Notes: a model not told the origin generated them from the sequence alone. 64,000 nucleotides of DNA from Flammeovirgaceae bacterium SG7u.111 (GCA_034044135.1 CP139021.1:4603635-4667634), one strand, 5' to 3'; numbered from the stretch's first letter, positions 1 to 8,780 are shown. Numbers and translations: made by a program.

Positions 1-1527
1 ATTGCATTGCTCATCTTAGTGATCGCCTGCATCAATTACATCAATCTATCCACGGCTAGGGCTACCGAAAGAGCCAGAGAAGTAGGCGTTAGAAAAGTAT
101 TGGGTGCGCACAAAAGCCAGTTGTTTTTCCAGTTTTTCTCCGAAGCATTGTTGATCGTGCTCTTTAGCTTTGCACTTGCCATATTCCTCGTTTGGAACTT
201 GCTCCCTTCGCTCAATAGCCTCATTGACAAACAGCTTAGTTTTCCTGCATTTTTCAACCTAGAAAATTCTCTTTGGATTGCGGGTGGACTTTTGGGCATT
301 TCCTTACTTTCGGGAGCATACCCATCGCTATTACTGACTTCCTTTCGCCCTCTCGTAATCATGAAAAAGAATTACAAGGCTTCCAAATCGGGGGTGATCC
401 TTCGGAAATCATTGGTAACGGTGCAGTTTGCCGCCTCGGTGTTCTTGTTACTCGCCACGTTCACGGTGGGAAGGCAATTGGCGTACATCCAAGAGAAAAA
501 CTTGGGTTTCGATAAGCAAGTATTCAGCCACTATTACCAATCTTCTACAATGGGTAGCCGCGATGCATTCAGAAATCAACTCAGCAATATTTCTGGGGTA
601 AACAAGGTCTCTTTCGCTTCAAATACTCCCGAAAGTATTTCTTCGGTGTGGGATATGAGAACTGGGTCCACTGATGACGACTGGGCGCCAGTGTATTTAG
701 CACGGATCGATGAATATTATTTGGAAACTTGTAAAGTAAAGTTATTGGAGGGCAGAAATTTCACGAAATCTAGTAGTATATTCCGAGATGATGACGATGA
801 AGGACTTACGGAGTATATCATTAACCGTCCCGCCATGGAAAAACTGGGCTATACTCTCGAAAACGTTCTGGGACAAACGATAGCAGTTTCCGAAGAACGG
901 GGAACTGTTATTGGTGTGGTGTCTGACTTCCATTTTGCGAATCTGAAAAAGGAAATAGAACCTTTGATATTTGCTTACAACCCTGAGGATACATGGCGAG
1001 TACTGGTGAGCATGAATGAAAACCAAGCGGCCGAAATCCTACCAAAAATAGAAGAGGTTTTTGCAGAACTTGCCCCCAACTATCCTTTCGACTACAGCTT
1101 TTTGAGCGACTCGTTTGAAAAACGGTACAGGCTTGAAAGCCAACTTGGCACTATCAGCAGCATACTTTCGGGAATAGCCATTATTGTTGCCTGCCTCGGG
1201 CTCATCGGCTTAACGTCTTTCACCACCCATCAGCGTTCGAAGGAAGTCAGTATTAGGAAAGTGCTTGGGGCTTCTATTCCAGATATTATTGTACTGCTTT
1301 CCCGTGAGCTTTTCTGGTTGTTGGTCGTTTCCATCGTGCTCGCCATACCGCTGGCATGGATGTACATGGATAATTGGCTCAATGAATACGCCTTCCATAT
1401 AGAGCTTTCTTGGTGGATGGCTCTGCTGCCAGTAACTATGATTGTGCTGTTCACCTTTTCTACCGTGGGCTACATGCTCCTGAGGTCAGCAAACCAGAAC
1501 CCAGCGAATAATTTAAGGTCGGAGTAA
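1..1527 (+). CDS. MacB/FtsX-type ABC transporter permease, 5' end missing
   Basis: The reading frame is open to the first base, so this is the C-terminal part (about 508 residues) of a permease that is usually near 800 residues in Bacteroidota. The fragment begins inside the first FtsX domain (motif ATERAREVGVRKVLGA), crosses a periplasmic region, and ends with a second FtsX domain (QRSKEVSIRKVLGAS) carrying three hydrophobic segments. This twofold FtsX layout marks MacB-like permeases that export or mechanically couple substrates across the envelope with a separate ATPase, which is not in view. The substrate cannot be told. The stop lies 20 bases from the stop of the convergent gene at 1548. 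Confidence 0.9.
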   Translation: MALLILVIACINYINLSTARATERAREVGVRKVLGAHKSQLFFQFFSEALLIVLFSFALAIFLVWNLLPSLNSLIDKQLSFPAFFNLENSLWIAGGLLGISLLSGAYPSLLLTSFRPLVIMKKNYKASKSGVILRKSLVTVQFAASVFLLLATFTVGRQLAYIQEKNLGFDKQVFSHYYQSSTMGSRDAFRNQLSNISGVNKVSFASNTPESISSVWDMRTGSTDDDWAPVYLARIDEYYLETCKVKLLEGRNFTKSSSIFRDDDDEGLTEYIINRPAMEKLGYTLENVLGQTIAVSEERGTVIGVVSDFHFANLKKEIEPLIFAYNPEDTWRVLVSMNENQAAEILPKIEEVFAELAPNYPFDYSFLSDSFEKRYRLESQLGTISSILSGIAIIVACLGLIGLTSFTTHQRSKEVSIRKVLGASIPDIIVLLSRELFWLLVVSIVLAIPLAWMYMDNWLNEYAFHIELSWWMALLPVTMIVLFTFSTVGYMLLRSANQNPANNLRSE

Positions 1528-1547
1528 AACTCCTAAGTGCGGAATAA

Positions 1548-2747
1548 TTAAAGTATTTTCTCTTTTTTGAGACGAATTAGAATTGGTTTGTTATTTCGAA
1601 TCAATTCTAATTCAATATACTCGGAATTTGGGACTCGGAATCCCTCTATAAACCCACAATAGCTGGAGAAGTTATATTCCTTGCCATTAACCTTACCGAT
1701 GGCATCTCCTGCCTTTATTCCTTTTGTAAAAGCTGTACTTGGCTCATAAACATAGCCTATCACTACTTTTCTGTCTTTATAATCGAAACTAAAACCATAA
1801 GAATAAATCGCATGATCTTGATCTCTAAAATTGGCAATTGCTTCGAAATACATCGCATTCTCTGAAAGGTCAAACAAGACTTTATATCTTTCAAAAATTT
1901 TACTGCCTAACAAATTACTAGATGCATTTTGCCTAGACTCCGCTACAACATTGTTTAATACCAAACCATTTACATCTACATTGTTCACCTTTATCAATTT
2001 GGAATCCGAAAATGTAACGCTGTTTCCCGCATTGCTTCTATTACCAACTTTGGTGACAGATAAAAGTGTATCAAAGGAAGAGATTCCCGAAACGTTTTGC
2101 AGGCCTAAAAACCCATTGAATCCAGAATCGAAACCTAGTGTACTGTTGAATGAGCCTATGCTAAAATCAATACTTGGTTTGTAAACATTATCAGTTTTTA
2201 TCTCGACCTTTATGCCTTTTGATAGGATTGGAAGCCGAGTTCTGTTATCAGTAAAAACAAGTTTTTTCGCTTCATTATCAAATAACCAAAGGCATTCTTT
2301 CATGATGTTGGGACCTAAAGTCCCGTCAATCCCTAAACATTTAAACCATTCCGATTCGGTAAATCCAATTTTCGCAAAGCCAACATCCGCAAATGAAATA
2401 TCACCAATTTCAAGCTTGTTTACTGTATAAGTTTGTATTCTTTTAGTTACACTATTTCCGTCCTTTACATCTATGTAACTCATTTTCCGAACATCCTTTA
2501 AAGAATTGACGAGTTCTTCGGAAAAGACCGTATATCCACCAGTATCGAACATAAAACGATATACGTTGCCTTCAATAGTCACATCGAATAACTGTAAGTT
2601 CGATACGACTTCATAATCGATTTCTTCATAAAAATCAGATGCTTCAATACTTGCCCGCACCAAGATGTTATTAGACCTGACCCGATGATAGGTAGCACAA
2701 TTTGTTGTGCAAAACACCAACAAAACGATTTGGAATATTCTTTTCAT
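1548..2747 (-). CDS. Retropepsin-like aspartic protease with C-terminal PDZ domain
   Basis: About 399 residues. I chose the ATG at 2747 (MKRIFQIVLLVF) because it starts a hydrophobic signal segment; a longer frame to 2843 adds a charged stretch that overlaps the next gene's end. Two aspartyl motifs are visible: FDTGG near residue 88 and FDSGF near residue 204, arranged as in the pepsin/retropepsin-like family (Asp_protease_2) common in Bacteroidota. The last 90 residues resemble a PDZ domain (GIKAGDAIGKVNGKEY). The protein is probably exported to the envelope, perhaps as a lipoprotein (Cys in the FCTTNC stretch), but the lipobox is poor. Substrate unknown. Confidence 0.75.
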   Translation of the reverse strand: MKRIFQIVLLVFCTTNCATYHRVRSNNILVRASIEASDFYEEIDYEVVSNLQLFDVTIEGNVYRFMFDTGGYTVFSEELVNSLKDVRKMSYIDVKDGNSVTKRIQTYTVNKLEIGDISFADVGFAKIGFTESEWFKCLGIDGTLGPNIMKECLWLFDNEAKKLVFTDNRTRLPILSKGIKVEIKTDNVYKPSIDFSIGSFNSTLGFDSGFNGFLGLQNVSGISSFDTLLSVTKVGNRSNAGNSVTFSDSKLIKVNNVDVNGLVLNNVVAESRQNASSNLLGSKIFERYKVLFDLSENAMYFEAIANFRDQDHAIYSYGFSFDYKDRKVVIGYVYEPSTAFTKGIKAGDAIGKVNGKEYNFSSYCGFIEGFRVPNSEYIELELIRNNKPILIRLKKEKIL

Positions 2748-2821
2748 ATGAAGTATTTTAACTAGCTTCGATTCAAGCCACCCTCTTCTTGTCCCATAAA
2801 ATATTTTAATGACTTCCCTCC

Positions 2822-4069
2822 TCACCCCACAATCTCGCCGCATAATTCCTCACTCAAATTTTCCTCGGCCATTTTTCTGGCTATCTCCTCTGCTTTTTCC
2901 TTGTAAGAAGGGTTGTTTATCAGCCCCAACAGCAAGGGCTCAAGTAGCTTCTTGGAAACCTTTCCTATCTTAATACCCAAAGGGCCTGCCCCAAGTTTAC
3001 TAATAAGTTTGTTCCACAAGAATTGGTCAATGATATGGGGAATAATAAGCGTAGCGCATCCGTGTTTGAGTGCCATATGTGTAGTTCCTGACCCACCATG
3101 ATGGACTATAGCGGACACTTTAGGAAATACCCAATCGTAGGGGATTCGATCTACGAAATGAACCAACTCTTTATCATAAAAAGCAGGTTCTGCCAAACCT
3201 CCTGCAGCGGTATTGATGATTGCAGGAATTTTATGTTTGGTAAGAATATCCAAAATGATCTTTGTCTTTTCCCCAGGTTTGGGGTTGGTCATGCTCCCAA
3301 AGGTGATAAAAAGAGGCGTCGGATGTTTTTCCAAAAATGCAAGCAATTCTTTACTTGGCGTCCAGTTCACCGTCTTGTTCCGTTCGTGGTAGCCCAGTAC
3401 GTTGAGGTTAGGTTTCCAATACTCTGGTCTTGGGTAAAGTTGAGGTGAAATGGTATATATGACTTTGTGGTTGGCAATTACTTCCTTGATCTGCTGCTTC
3501 TTTATATTGGAAATGCCAAGCAATTTCAAAGAACTCATGATGGTTTTTATCAAACCCCAGTCGGCTATTTTAAAAGTGAGTTTGTTTAAGAACTCACCAT
3601 AATTGCTATTGAAAGCCAAGTGTGTATTCCCTTTTACATAGTGTAAATTGGGAACAGGGCTTACGAATATAGTTTTATCTGGATGGGTTACATCCCAAAT
3701 TACTGGGTACATCGCTTTGCCGTTGTGGACTATTCTGTCAGGTTTTTCCCTTGTGGCCACCTCTTGCTGTAGCTTTACCAAAAGCTTATTGTTCTTCGAC
3801 TGGATCTTAGCTAGCTTCGTGTAGGCTAGTATCTTTTTCCATTGCGAACCACCACCGCCCAAAGCTGCTTTGCCTGCATCGCTTTCAAGCATTTCAATGA
3901 ATTTAGTTCCTAGCGAGGCAAATCTCATGTTTGAATCTTCCACAAGATCCCTGAACTGTTCTGGAAATAAGCAAACAACATCATGCCCTTTCTGTTCCAG
4001 CATTTCGCCAATAGCCAAAAAAGGCTCCATATCTCCGCGTGTACCTATGGAAGTTAAAAGTATTTTCAT
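2822..4069 (-). CDS. GT1-family (UDP-glycosyltransferase-like) glycosyltransferase
   Basis: 415 residues with the two Rossmann halves of the UGT/sterol-glucosyltransferase type (GT-B fold). The N-terminus reads SIGTRGDMEPFLAIGEML, the usual acceptor-domain start. The C-terminal donor site has VHHGGSGTTHMALKHGCA followed by IPHIIDQ, the family signature. Such enzymes transfer a sugar from a nucleotide donor to a lipid or small hydrophobic acceptor; the acceptor here is unknown. It lies 43 bases downstream of the DUF1572 gene on the same strand and 74 bases upstream of the protease gene, so co-transcription is possible. Confidence 0.85.
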   Translation of the reverse strand: MKILLTSIGTRGDMEPFLAIGEMLEQKGHDVVCLFPEQFRDLVEDSNMRFASLGTKFIEMLESDAGKAALGGGGSQWKKILAYTKLAKIQSKNNKLLVKLQQEVATREKPDRIVHNGKAMYPVIWDVTHPDKTIFVSPVPNLHYVKGNTHLAFNSNYGEFLNKLTFKIADWGLIKTIMSSLKLLGISNIKKQQIKEVIANHKVIYTISPQLYPRPEYWKPNLNVLGYHERNKTVNWTPSKELLAFLEKHPTPLFITFGSMTNPKPGEKTKIILDILTKHKIPAIINTAAGGLAEPAFYDKELVHFVDRIPYDWVFPKVSAIVHHGGSGTTHMALKHGCATLIIPHIIDQFLWNKLISKLGAGPLGIKIGKVSKKLLEPLLLGLINNPSYKEKAEEIARKMAEENLSEELCGEIVG

Positions 4070-4112
4070 TTTAAGAATCCAATTAGATTGACATTTAAAT
4101 GCAACAACTTTA

Positions 4113-4670
4113 TTATTTCAGATCATCTGAAAAATGACCTCCATGCTTTCCCTTTGCAAATTTGGCTTTATTAAATTCCGACGATCCCCCTTTTGGGATT
4201 GACAAACTCTGCCATTTGCTACCTTTTATCATTCTACCGATAAATATGATTTGACCAATATGGCTGGAATAGTGAGCCAATTGGCGGTTGATTGCATCAA
4301 CAATGGTATGAGATTGATTTCTTATATAAACTTCTGTTCCAAAATTTTCTTTGTTTACAGAATCAAGGGCATCGAACAGGCACTTCCAGCCCTCATCCCA
4401 CTTAGCCAGAAGTTCTTCTTTCGTTTTAATTATTGATTCAAATTCCTGGTCACGGTTTCGCCATTCTTTTTCCCCGTCGGCAATCAGGAAATCAGTCCAG
4501 CGCGATTTCATATTACCCCAAAGATGATTGACGATGATCGCGATCGAATTTGATTCTCCATTGTACTGCCAAAACAACTCCTCCTCATTGAGCTGATCAA
4601 AAGTCCGCTCTCCGAGAGATTTGTAATAGTCAAATTGCTTTTTGACGCTATAAAGATAGGTTGATTCCAT
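4113..4670 (-). CDS. DUF1572 / DinB-like protein
   Basis: 185 residues. The four-helix DinB/YfiT-like pattern shows conserved histidines at IVNHLWGNM and AHYSSHIGQI, which in this superfamily hold a metal ion. The C-terminal SIPKGGSSEFN motif is typical of the DUF1572 branch. Members of the superfamily include thiol-dependent transferases and hydrolases, but DUF1572 proteins have no established reaction. Starts at ATG 4670 next to a short AT-rich leader. Confidence 0.75.
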   Translation of the reverse strand: MESTYLYSVKKQFDYYKSLGERTFDQLNEEELFWQYNGESNSIAIIVNHLWGNMKSRWTDFLIADGEKEWRNRDQEFESIIKTKEELLAKWDEGWKCLFDALDSVNKENFGTEVYIRNQSHTIVDAINRQLAHYSSHIGQIIFIGRMIKGSKWQSLSIPKGGSSEFNKAKFAKGKHGGHFSDDLK

Positions 4671-4764
4671 GCTTCGTTTTTATCTAAAAAAGGTAGTAAA
4701 AATTAAATTCACAATGGAGGGAAGTGTATATTGAAGAAAAACCCGAATATTTTATACCCTTAAT

Positions 4765-5289
4765 TCACACGTACTTCCTATTAAACCACGCCATCGGAAT
4801 ATCCGCTTCAAAGGTGTCGGTTTTGTTATCGATCCTCCTTTCAAAACGACCTTCTATTTTGAAGCCTAACTTTTTATAAAAAGCAATCGCTTTCTGGTTG
4901 CTTTCCCTTGCAATAAGTTCTACCCGCAAAATATCAGGGCGATGCTGTTCGATGTGCGTGAGCAAAGTCGAAAACAACTCTTTTCCCAAGCCTTGACCCT
5001 GATAGCTAGGGTGTACGGCAATGGTAAGCTCGGAAAGAACATGATCGAACACCCTTGGGGTTAGTTTGTAGCAATGAATCTCTGCGACCAACTCCTCTCC
5101 ATTGGAAAGTTCCACTACGTAGCTTACTCCATTCTTCAGTGAATTGGTGAGATTCTGTATTATATATTCTTGTGATATTTCATCTTCTTCTCGCGCCATG
5201 CCACCAACGGTTTTGGCTACTTCCTTGTATAGCTGTAAGAGTTTATGCGCATCTGATAGAAGAGCTGGTCTGATGATGTGGTAAGCCAT
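4765..5289 (-). CDS. GNAT-family N-acetyltransferase
   Basis: 174 residues. The acetyl-CoA pyrophosphate-binding loop is clear: VHPSYQGQGLGKELF near residue 90. The following helix and the ESNQKAIAFYKKLGFKIEGRFER segment are the usual motifs A/B of GNAT enzymes. The acceptor cannot be predicted; the ending, with Arg-rich EGRFERRIDN, resembles small-molecule or ribosomal-protein acetyltransferases. It stands 94 bases downstream of the DUF1572 start and may be an independent unit. Confidence 0.85.
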   Translation of the reverse strand: MAYHIIRPALLSDAHKLLQLYKEVAKTVGGMAREEDEISQEYIIQNLTNSLKNGVSYVVELSNGEELVAEIHCYKLTPRVFDHVLSELTIAVHPSYQGQGLGKELFSTLLTHIEQHRPDILRVELIARESNQKAIAFYKKLGFKIEGRFERRIDNKTDTFEADIPMAWFNRKYV

Positions 5290-5352
5290 AAAAAAGAGAG
5301 TACTTAATCAATACAATTTCTTAAAATATTGCTTTTAGAATGATTATTAAAG

Positions 5353-5889
5353 TTACCCATTTCGCTGCAAATACACATTCTCTATCCTATCAATATGATG
5401 TAAATCGTGTCCAAGAATATGATACCCTAAAGCTCGTACACTAGCCTGGTTACCATTGGCAACCCCTTTTCTTCTGAGAGCTACTTCAGAAAACCCTTCG
5501 TATAATTTAATAGTAGAAATTCTCAGCGCTTCATATTCCTCCATTATGTTTTCAATTGTTCGCTCAGCTGCCCCCGAATTTGTATTATAATCCTCTTGCT
5601 CAAATCCCGGCAAGTTAGTTTTATCATTTCTTGCAAAGGCAAGGGCTCTATACCCATAGATTCGCTCATCATCAATAATATGAACCAATAGCTCTTTTAT
5701 TGACCATTTATCTTTAGCGTAACTGAAATCCAATTCTTCATCGGTTAAAGAACCGATCAACTCTTTTGTTTTCTCTAAACTTTTTTTGAATTGCTTTAAA
5801 AGGCTCCCGTCTTTTTTGTACCATTTCATATACATTTCTGCATAGCTTGGATACTCTTCTTTCGATGGAAACCCAATATGTGTGCTCAT
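5353..5889 (-). CDS. DinB-family protein (DinB_2 type)
   Basis: About 178 residues from the ATG at 5889 (MSTHIGFPSKEEY); an in-frame ATG at 5925 would add 12 residues with no family resemblance. The metal-binding histidines of the DinB fold appear at LLVHIIDDERIYGYR, and near the end at GYHILGHDLHHIDRIENVYL. Proteins of this type are often stress-induced or act as metal-dependent thiol transferases; no specific reaction can be given. It is the second DinB-fold gene within 1.8 kb, but sequence similarity to the DUF1572 gene is low, so a recent duplication is unlikely. Confidence 0.8.
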   Translation of the reverse strand: MSTHIGFPSKEEYPSYAEMYMKWYKKDGSLLKQFKKSLEKTKELIGSLTDEELDFSYAKDKWSIKELLVHIIDDERIYGYRALAFARNDKTNLPGFEQEDYNTNSGAAERTIENIMEEYEALRISTIKLYEGFSEVALRRKGVANGNQASVRALGYHILGHDLHHIDRIENVYLQRNG

Positions 5890-5945
5890 AGTTATTTTAG
5901 TGGTTTTAATATGTACTCCGAACAAAACAACCGTATTGGCAGCAG

Positions 5946-6269
5946 TTAATCGACAAATGTCTCTCGGATAACTGCTTTAGTCTGGTTGATTTCCTTAGGA
6001 CTCAAGCTGTTGTAAACCTCTACAATCCGCTGCTTATCTATGGTCCTAATTTGATCGATAGCCGCCCAGCCTTTTTGATTTTTGTGCTTCACCTCTACCC
6101 TTGTAGGGTAATTCTTGTTTTTGGTGGTCATAGGTGCAACCACTACCGTTTTGAGGTGCTTGTTCATTTCATTGGGGGAAATTACTACACAGGGGCGCGT
6201 CTTTTTGATTTCACTACCCACCGTAGGGTCAAGGTTGACAAGAACTATTTCGTACTGGCTTACTTCCAT
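5946..6269 (-). CDS. mazF: MazF/PemK-family toxin (endoribonuclease)
   Basis: 107 residues with the MazF fold landmarks: YEIVLVNLDPTVGSEIKKTRPCVVISPNEMN at the N-terminus (Arg in KTRP is a catalytic residue in the family), VAPMTT in the middle, and GWAAIDQIRTIDKQRI towards the end. MazF proteins cut mRNA at short motifs and stop growth under stress. Its start overlaps the end of the antitoxin gene by 10 bases, the normal arrangement in which the antitoxin is translated first. Confidence 0.92.
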   Translation of the reverse strand: MEVSQYEIVLVNLDPTVGSEIKKTRPCVVISPNEMNKHLKTVVVAPMTTKNKNYPTRVEVKHKNQKGWAAIDQIRTIDKQRIVEVYNSLSPKEINQTKAVIRETFVD

Positions 6270-6505
6270 TCTCCAAACTCTTCATCTTCAAACACATCGC
6301 CCATTAATAACTCGTCATCGCCATTATCATGCATTTTCTTGAATGCTGTATCCCAACCCTTGCGAGGCTCAGCTTTTGGCTTGATAATAATAAATCCTTT
6401 TTCGAGTACAAGCTCAGCCGTGTCTTTAAAATTATACTTTTCTAGTACGGTCTTGCTCAACCTAATCCCTTTCGAGTTTCCTATTTTCACTATTGAAACA
6501 TCCAT
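6260..6505 (-). CDS. mazE: MazE-like AbrB/SpoVT-family antitoxin
   Basis: 81 residues. The swapped-hairpin AbrB DNA-binding domain is visible at the N-terminus (VSIVKIGNSKGIRLSKTVLEKY), with an acidic C-terminal tail (DNGDDELLMGDVFEDEEFGEW) of the kind that blocks the MazF active site. The antitoxin dimer normally represses its own promoter together with the toxin. It is first in a two-gene unit with the overlapping mazF. Confidence 0.9.
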   Translation of the reverse strand: MDVSIVKIGNSKGIRLSKTVLEKYNFKDTAELVLEKGFIIIKPKAEPRKGWDTAFKKMHDNGDDELLMGDVFEDEEFGEWK

Positions 6506-6558
6506 AATTTATTCTTTGTGTAATTACAAAGTTAATACAAAATACAATTGGATTAAGT

Positions 6559-6795
6559 TCACTTTTTAAGATTCTTGATAAGGATGGCCTCTAAGAAGAT
6601 TAAACCTAATGAAAGCACATACACACAAATCTTCAATGACAAACTTAGGGTAATAAAATAAGCAGTCGGGCCATCTGCCGCACCAATTACTCCCATTGAA
6701 AAAGAAGACCCGAATAAAAGATAACCTGAAATTGTCAACACAACCAGAAGTAACAATGAATTAACAACCAATACAATTATACTCAATAGCTTCAT
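6559..6795 (-). CDS. Small two-helix membrane protein with an OadB-like GAADGPT motif
   Basis: 78 residues from the ATG at 6795 (MKLLSIIVLVVNS); a GTG at 6819 would add eight residues. Two hydrophobic segments (about residues 3-25 and 44-70) flank the loop SFSMGVIGAADGPTAYFI. The string GVIGAADGPTA closely matches the membrane motif of the beta subunit of sodium-pumping decarboxylases (OadB family), a protein about five times longer. Nothing else of that enzyme is nearby. It may be a short OadB-derived or convergent membrane protein; function unknown. It lies 54 bases downstream of the mazE end in the opposite transcription order, so it is upstream of mazEF on the same strand. Confidence 0.6.
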   Translation of the reverse strand: MKLLSIIVLVVNSLLLLVVLTISGYLLFGSSFSMGVIGAADGPTAYFITLSLSLKICVYVLSLGLIFLEAILIKNLKK

Positions 6796-6909
6796 AGACC
6801 CTAAAAATAACTTCCGCACTGCTCAATAGCATAATTGCTATTGAGAAAAGTAGATATATCATTATATTAGATTTCATAGCATAACCAATCTACATTTGAC
6901 CAAACACAT

Positions 6910-7443
6910 ATGAGACAATTAATCTATTACGTAGCGATCTCCCTCGATGGGTTTATTGCCAGACTAGACGAGGATATTTCAGGCTTTGTGCAAGGCGGAA
7001 ATGGCGTTGAAAAATACATGAACGATCTCAAGGATTTTGATACGGTAATAATGGGCAGAAAGACCTACGAATTTGGGTATAAATATGGGCTACAGCCCGG
7101 GCAACCTGCCTATCCGCACATGAAACATTATATTTTCTCCACCTCTTTGTCTTTTGAAAACCAATACGAGCAGGTTCAGGTTTGCCCGCTAGATTTGAAG
7201 ATTATCAAGGATTTGAAGGCGGAGGGAGGCTCGCCTATTTACCTCTGCGGCGGTGGCGAATTTGCCGGCTGGCTCTTGGAAAACCAACTGATAGACCAAC
7301 TGAAAGTCAAACTCAACCCTCTGCTGATTGGGGAGGGAATCCCACTTTTTGGTTCTTCCAAAAAGCAGTATAAATTGGAGTTGCTAGAAGGGCAAGCGTA
7401 TGAAAATGGGCTTCAAATCCTGACTTATGAAATCGGATATTGA
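6910..7443 (+). CDS. RibD C-terminal / dihydrofolate-reductase-like protein
   Basis: 177 residues with the DHFR-like fold of the RibD_C family: the start MRQLIYYVAISLDGFIA, then DTVIMGRKTYEFG, then GGSPIYLCGGGEFAGWLLENQLIDQLKV, and finally NPLLIGEGIPLF. In Bacillus these are the YwjB/YyaP-type proteins, believed to be NADPH-dependent reductases, but their substrate is not settled. A sequence TACATTTG at about 6891, just before the ATG, matches the Bacteroidota -7 box, implying a very short leader. Confidence 0.85.
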   Translation: MRQLIYYVAISLDGFIARLDEDISGFVQGGNGVEKYMNDLKDFDTVIMGRKTYEFGYKYGLQPGQPAYPHMKHYIFSTSLSFENQYEQVQVCPLDLKIIKDLKAEGGSPIYLCGGGEFAGWLLENQLIDQLKVKLNPLLIGEGIPLFGSSKKQYKLELLEGQAYENGLQILTYEIGY

Positions 7444-7453
7444 AAAATTCAAC

Positions 7454-7496
7454 ACCCATCTTCGCCCAATGAGAAAACTGCTGTACGAAGATGGGT
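7454..7496. terminator. Inverted repeat between convergent genes
   Basis: Perfect 11-bp arms (ACCCATCTTCG and its complement) separated by 21 bases between the convergent ends of the RibD-like and phnA genes. There is no T-tract, so it may be a weak terminator or an mRNA-end stabilizer. Confidence 0.35.
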
Positions 7497-7506
7497 AATC
7501 GCCCAA

Positions 7507-8085
7507 TTACGATTTCTTCACGAACTTGGTAAGGATCACGATCTGCTGCCCATTCACTTTCCCCTCAATATGCTCAGGGTTATCGGCTACAAGGGAAATA
7601 CCCCTCACGGCAGTTCCTCTTTTTGCTGTAAAGCCCGCACCTTTCACATTCAAATCTTTAATAAGCACTACGCTATCGCCCGCTTGTAGCTCGGTTCCAT
7701 TGCTATCGATGTGTTTTACTCTGTCTTCTTCGGCGATTCCTTCACCCGTAGCTTTTGCCCATTCCAAAGTTTCCTCATCGAGGTAGAGCATGTCCAGCAA
7801 ATCTGCCGGCCAGCCTTCGGTGCGCAACCTACTCAGCATTCGCCAAGCCACTACCTGCACAGCGGGAACGGTACTCCACATACTGTCGTTGAGGCACCTC
7901 CAATGGTTCGGGTCCATTTTAGAAGCATCTTCTATTTGCTCTAGGCACACTCCACAAGCCATCAGGTTTTCGTAGTCATTCCCATTTTCTTTTGGAGGCA
8001 CTTCGTATATTTTTAAGTCGTCTGCTCCACCACACAGCTCACATTTCGAGCCACTTCGCTCCATAATTTCTTTTTCTAAACTCAT
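7507..8085 (-). CDS. PhnA/YjdM family zinc-ribbon protein
   Basis: 192 residues. The N-terminal zinc ribbon has two Cys pairs (CELCGG at residue 15 and CGVC at residue 44), and the C-terminal PhnA domain shows GTELQAGDSVVLIKDLNVKGAGFTAKRGTAVRGI. The family was named after the E. coli phosphonate region but is not phosphonoacetate hydrolase and has no proven role. The middle has an extra segment (WRCLNDSMWSTVPAVQVVAWRMLSRL) found in the longer members of the family. Confidence 0.88.
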   Translation of the reverse strand: MSLEKEIMERSGSKCELCGGADDLKIYEVPPKENGNDYENLMACGVCLEQIEDASKMDPNHWRCLNDSMWSTVPAVQVVAWRMLSRLRTEGWPADLLDMLYLDEETLEWAKATGEGIAEEDRVKHIDSNGTELQAGDSVVLIKDLNVKGAGFTAKRGTAVRGISLVADNPEHIEGKVNGQQIVILTKFVKKS

Positions 8086-8252
8086 CTTGGTTTTCTATTT
8101 TGTGTCAATTGGTTGCCAAAAATAGCCATTTATTTACTGAACTGAAGCGAGACTGAGAGCGTGTTTAAAATTTAAGTTTTCCGAAGTGTCGGTTCGGTAA
8201 AAAATTTTCTTTTGAAGATACATTTCCAAACAGCGAACTGATTTAAACTTTT

Positions 8253-8294
8253 GGCTAAAGCCTCTTTTAATTAGGTCGAAAATGTACGACCTAA
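8253..8294. repeat. Pair of short palindromes, possible repeat-element remnant
   Basis: The stretch between phnA and the marR gene holds GGCTAAAGCC (8253-8262) followed by an 8-bp hairpin TTAGGTCG/CGACCTAA (8271-8278 and 8287-8294). GGCTAAAGCC also occurs in the arm of the cruciform element at 28.7 kb, which suggests a shared repeat family. Confidence 0.4.
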
Positions 8295-8324
8295 AGGTCG
8301 CACCTATTTATAAAAAAGAAGCAA

Positions 8325-8780
8325 TTAACTAGCTTTCTCTTTGAACATGTTCAACATTTTGGAAAGCGTTGATCGAAACGCAACTACTTCATCCATACTC
8401 ATATCTTCCGAATTAAATTCATTGATGATCATGGAAGGAATACATTCAGCCTCTTTTTTCAAGTCTTTTCCTTGTTCGGTAAGCGAAATCATCACCTTTC
8501 TTTCATCTTCAACAGATCGTTTTCGTTCTACCAATTGTTTTTCTTCCATCCGTTTGAGCAAAGGGGTCAGCGTATTGGATTCCAAAAACAATACTTCGCT
8601 CAATTCACTAACAGTTTGCTGCTCCCGTTCCCATAACACCAACAATACTAAATACTGTGGATAGGTAATATTTAACTTTTGAAGGAAAGGGCCGTATAGC
8701 TTTGTAATGAACCTAGATACGGCATATACTGGAAAACAAATCTGGTTTTCTAGCAACAGAGCTTGGTTGTCTTTATCCAT
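8325..8780 (-). CDS. ohrR: OhrR-like MarR-family peroxide sensor
   Basis: 151 residues. The N-terminus has LENQICFPVYAVSRFITKLYGPFLQKLNITYPQYLVLLVLWE, which matches OhrR proteins; Cys15 is at the place of the reactive peroxide-sensing cysteine. A second Cys (AECIPS, near residue 137) would allow a two-cysteine mechanism as in Xanthomonas OhrR. The winged helix follows (VSELSEVLFLESNTLTPLLKRMEEKQLVERKRS). Its ATG overlaps the stop of the glutathione peroxidase gene (TAATG), so it is the last gene of a three-gene peroxide-defence operon that it probably represses. Confidence 0.88.
   Translation of the reverse strand: MDKDNQALLLENQICFPVYAVSRFITKLYGPFLQKLNITYPQYLVLLVLWEREQQTVSELSEVLFLESNTLTPLLKRMEEKQLVERKRSVEDERKVMISLTEQGKDLKKEAECIPSMIINEFNSEDMSMDEVVAFRSTLSKMLNMFKEKAS

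Noticed and set aside
5946-6505. Possible plasmid or prophage island marked by MazEF
   Set aside because: Neighbours are ordinary chromosomal genes, with no integrase, tRNA or direct repeats at the edges.
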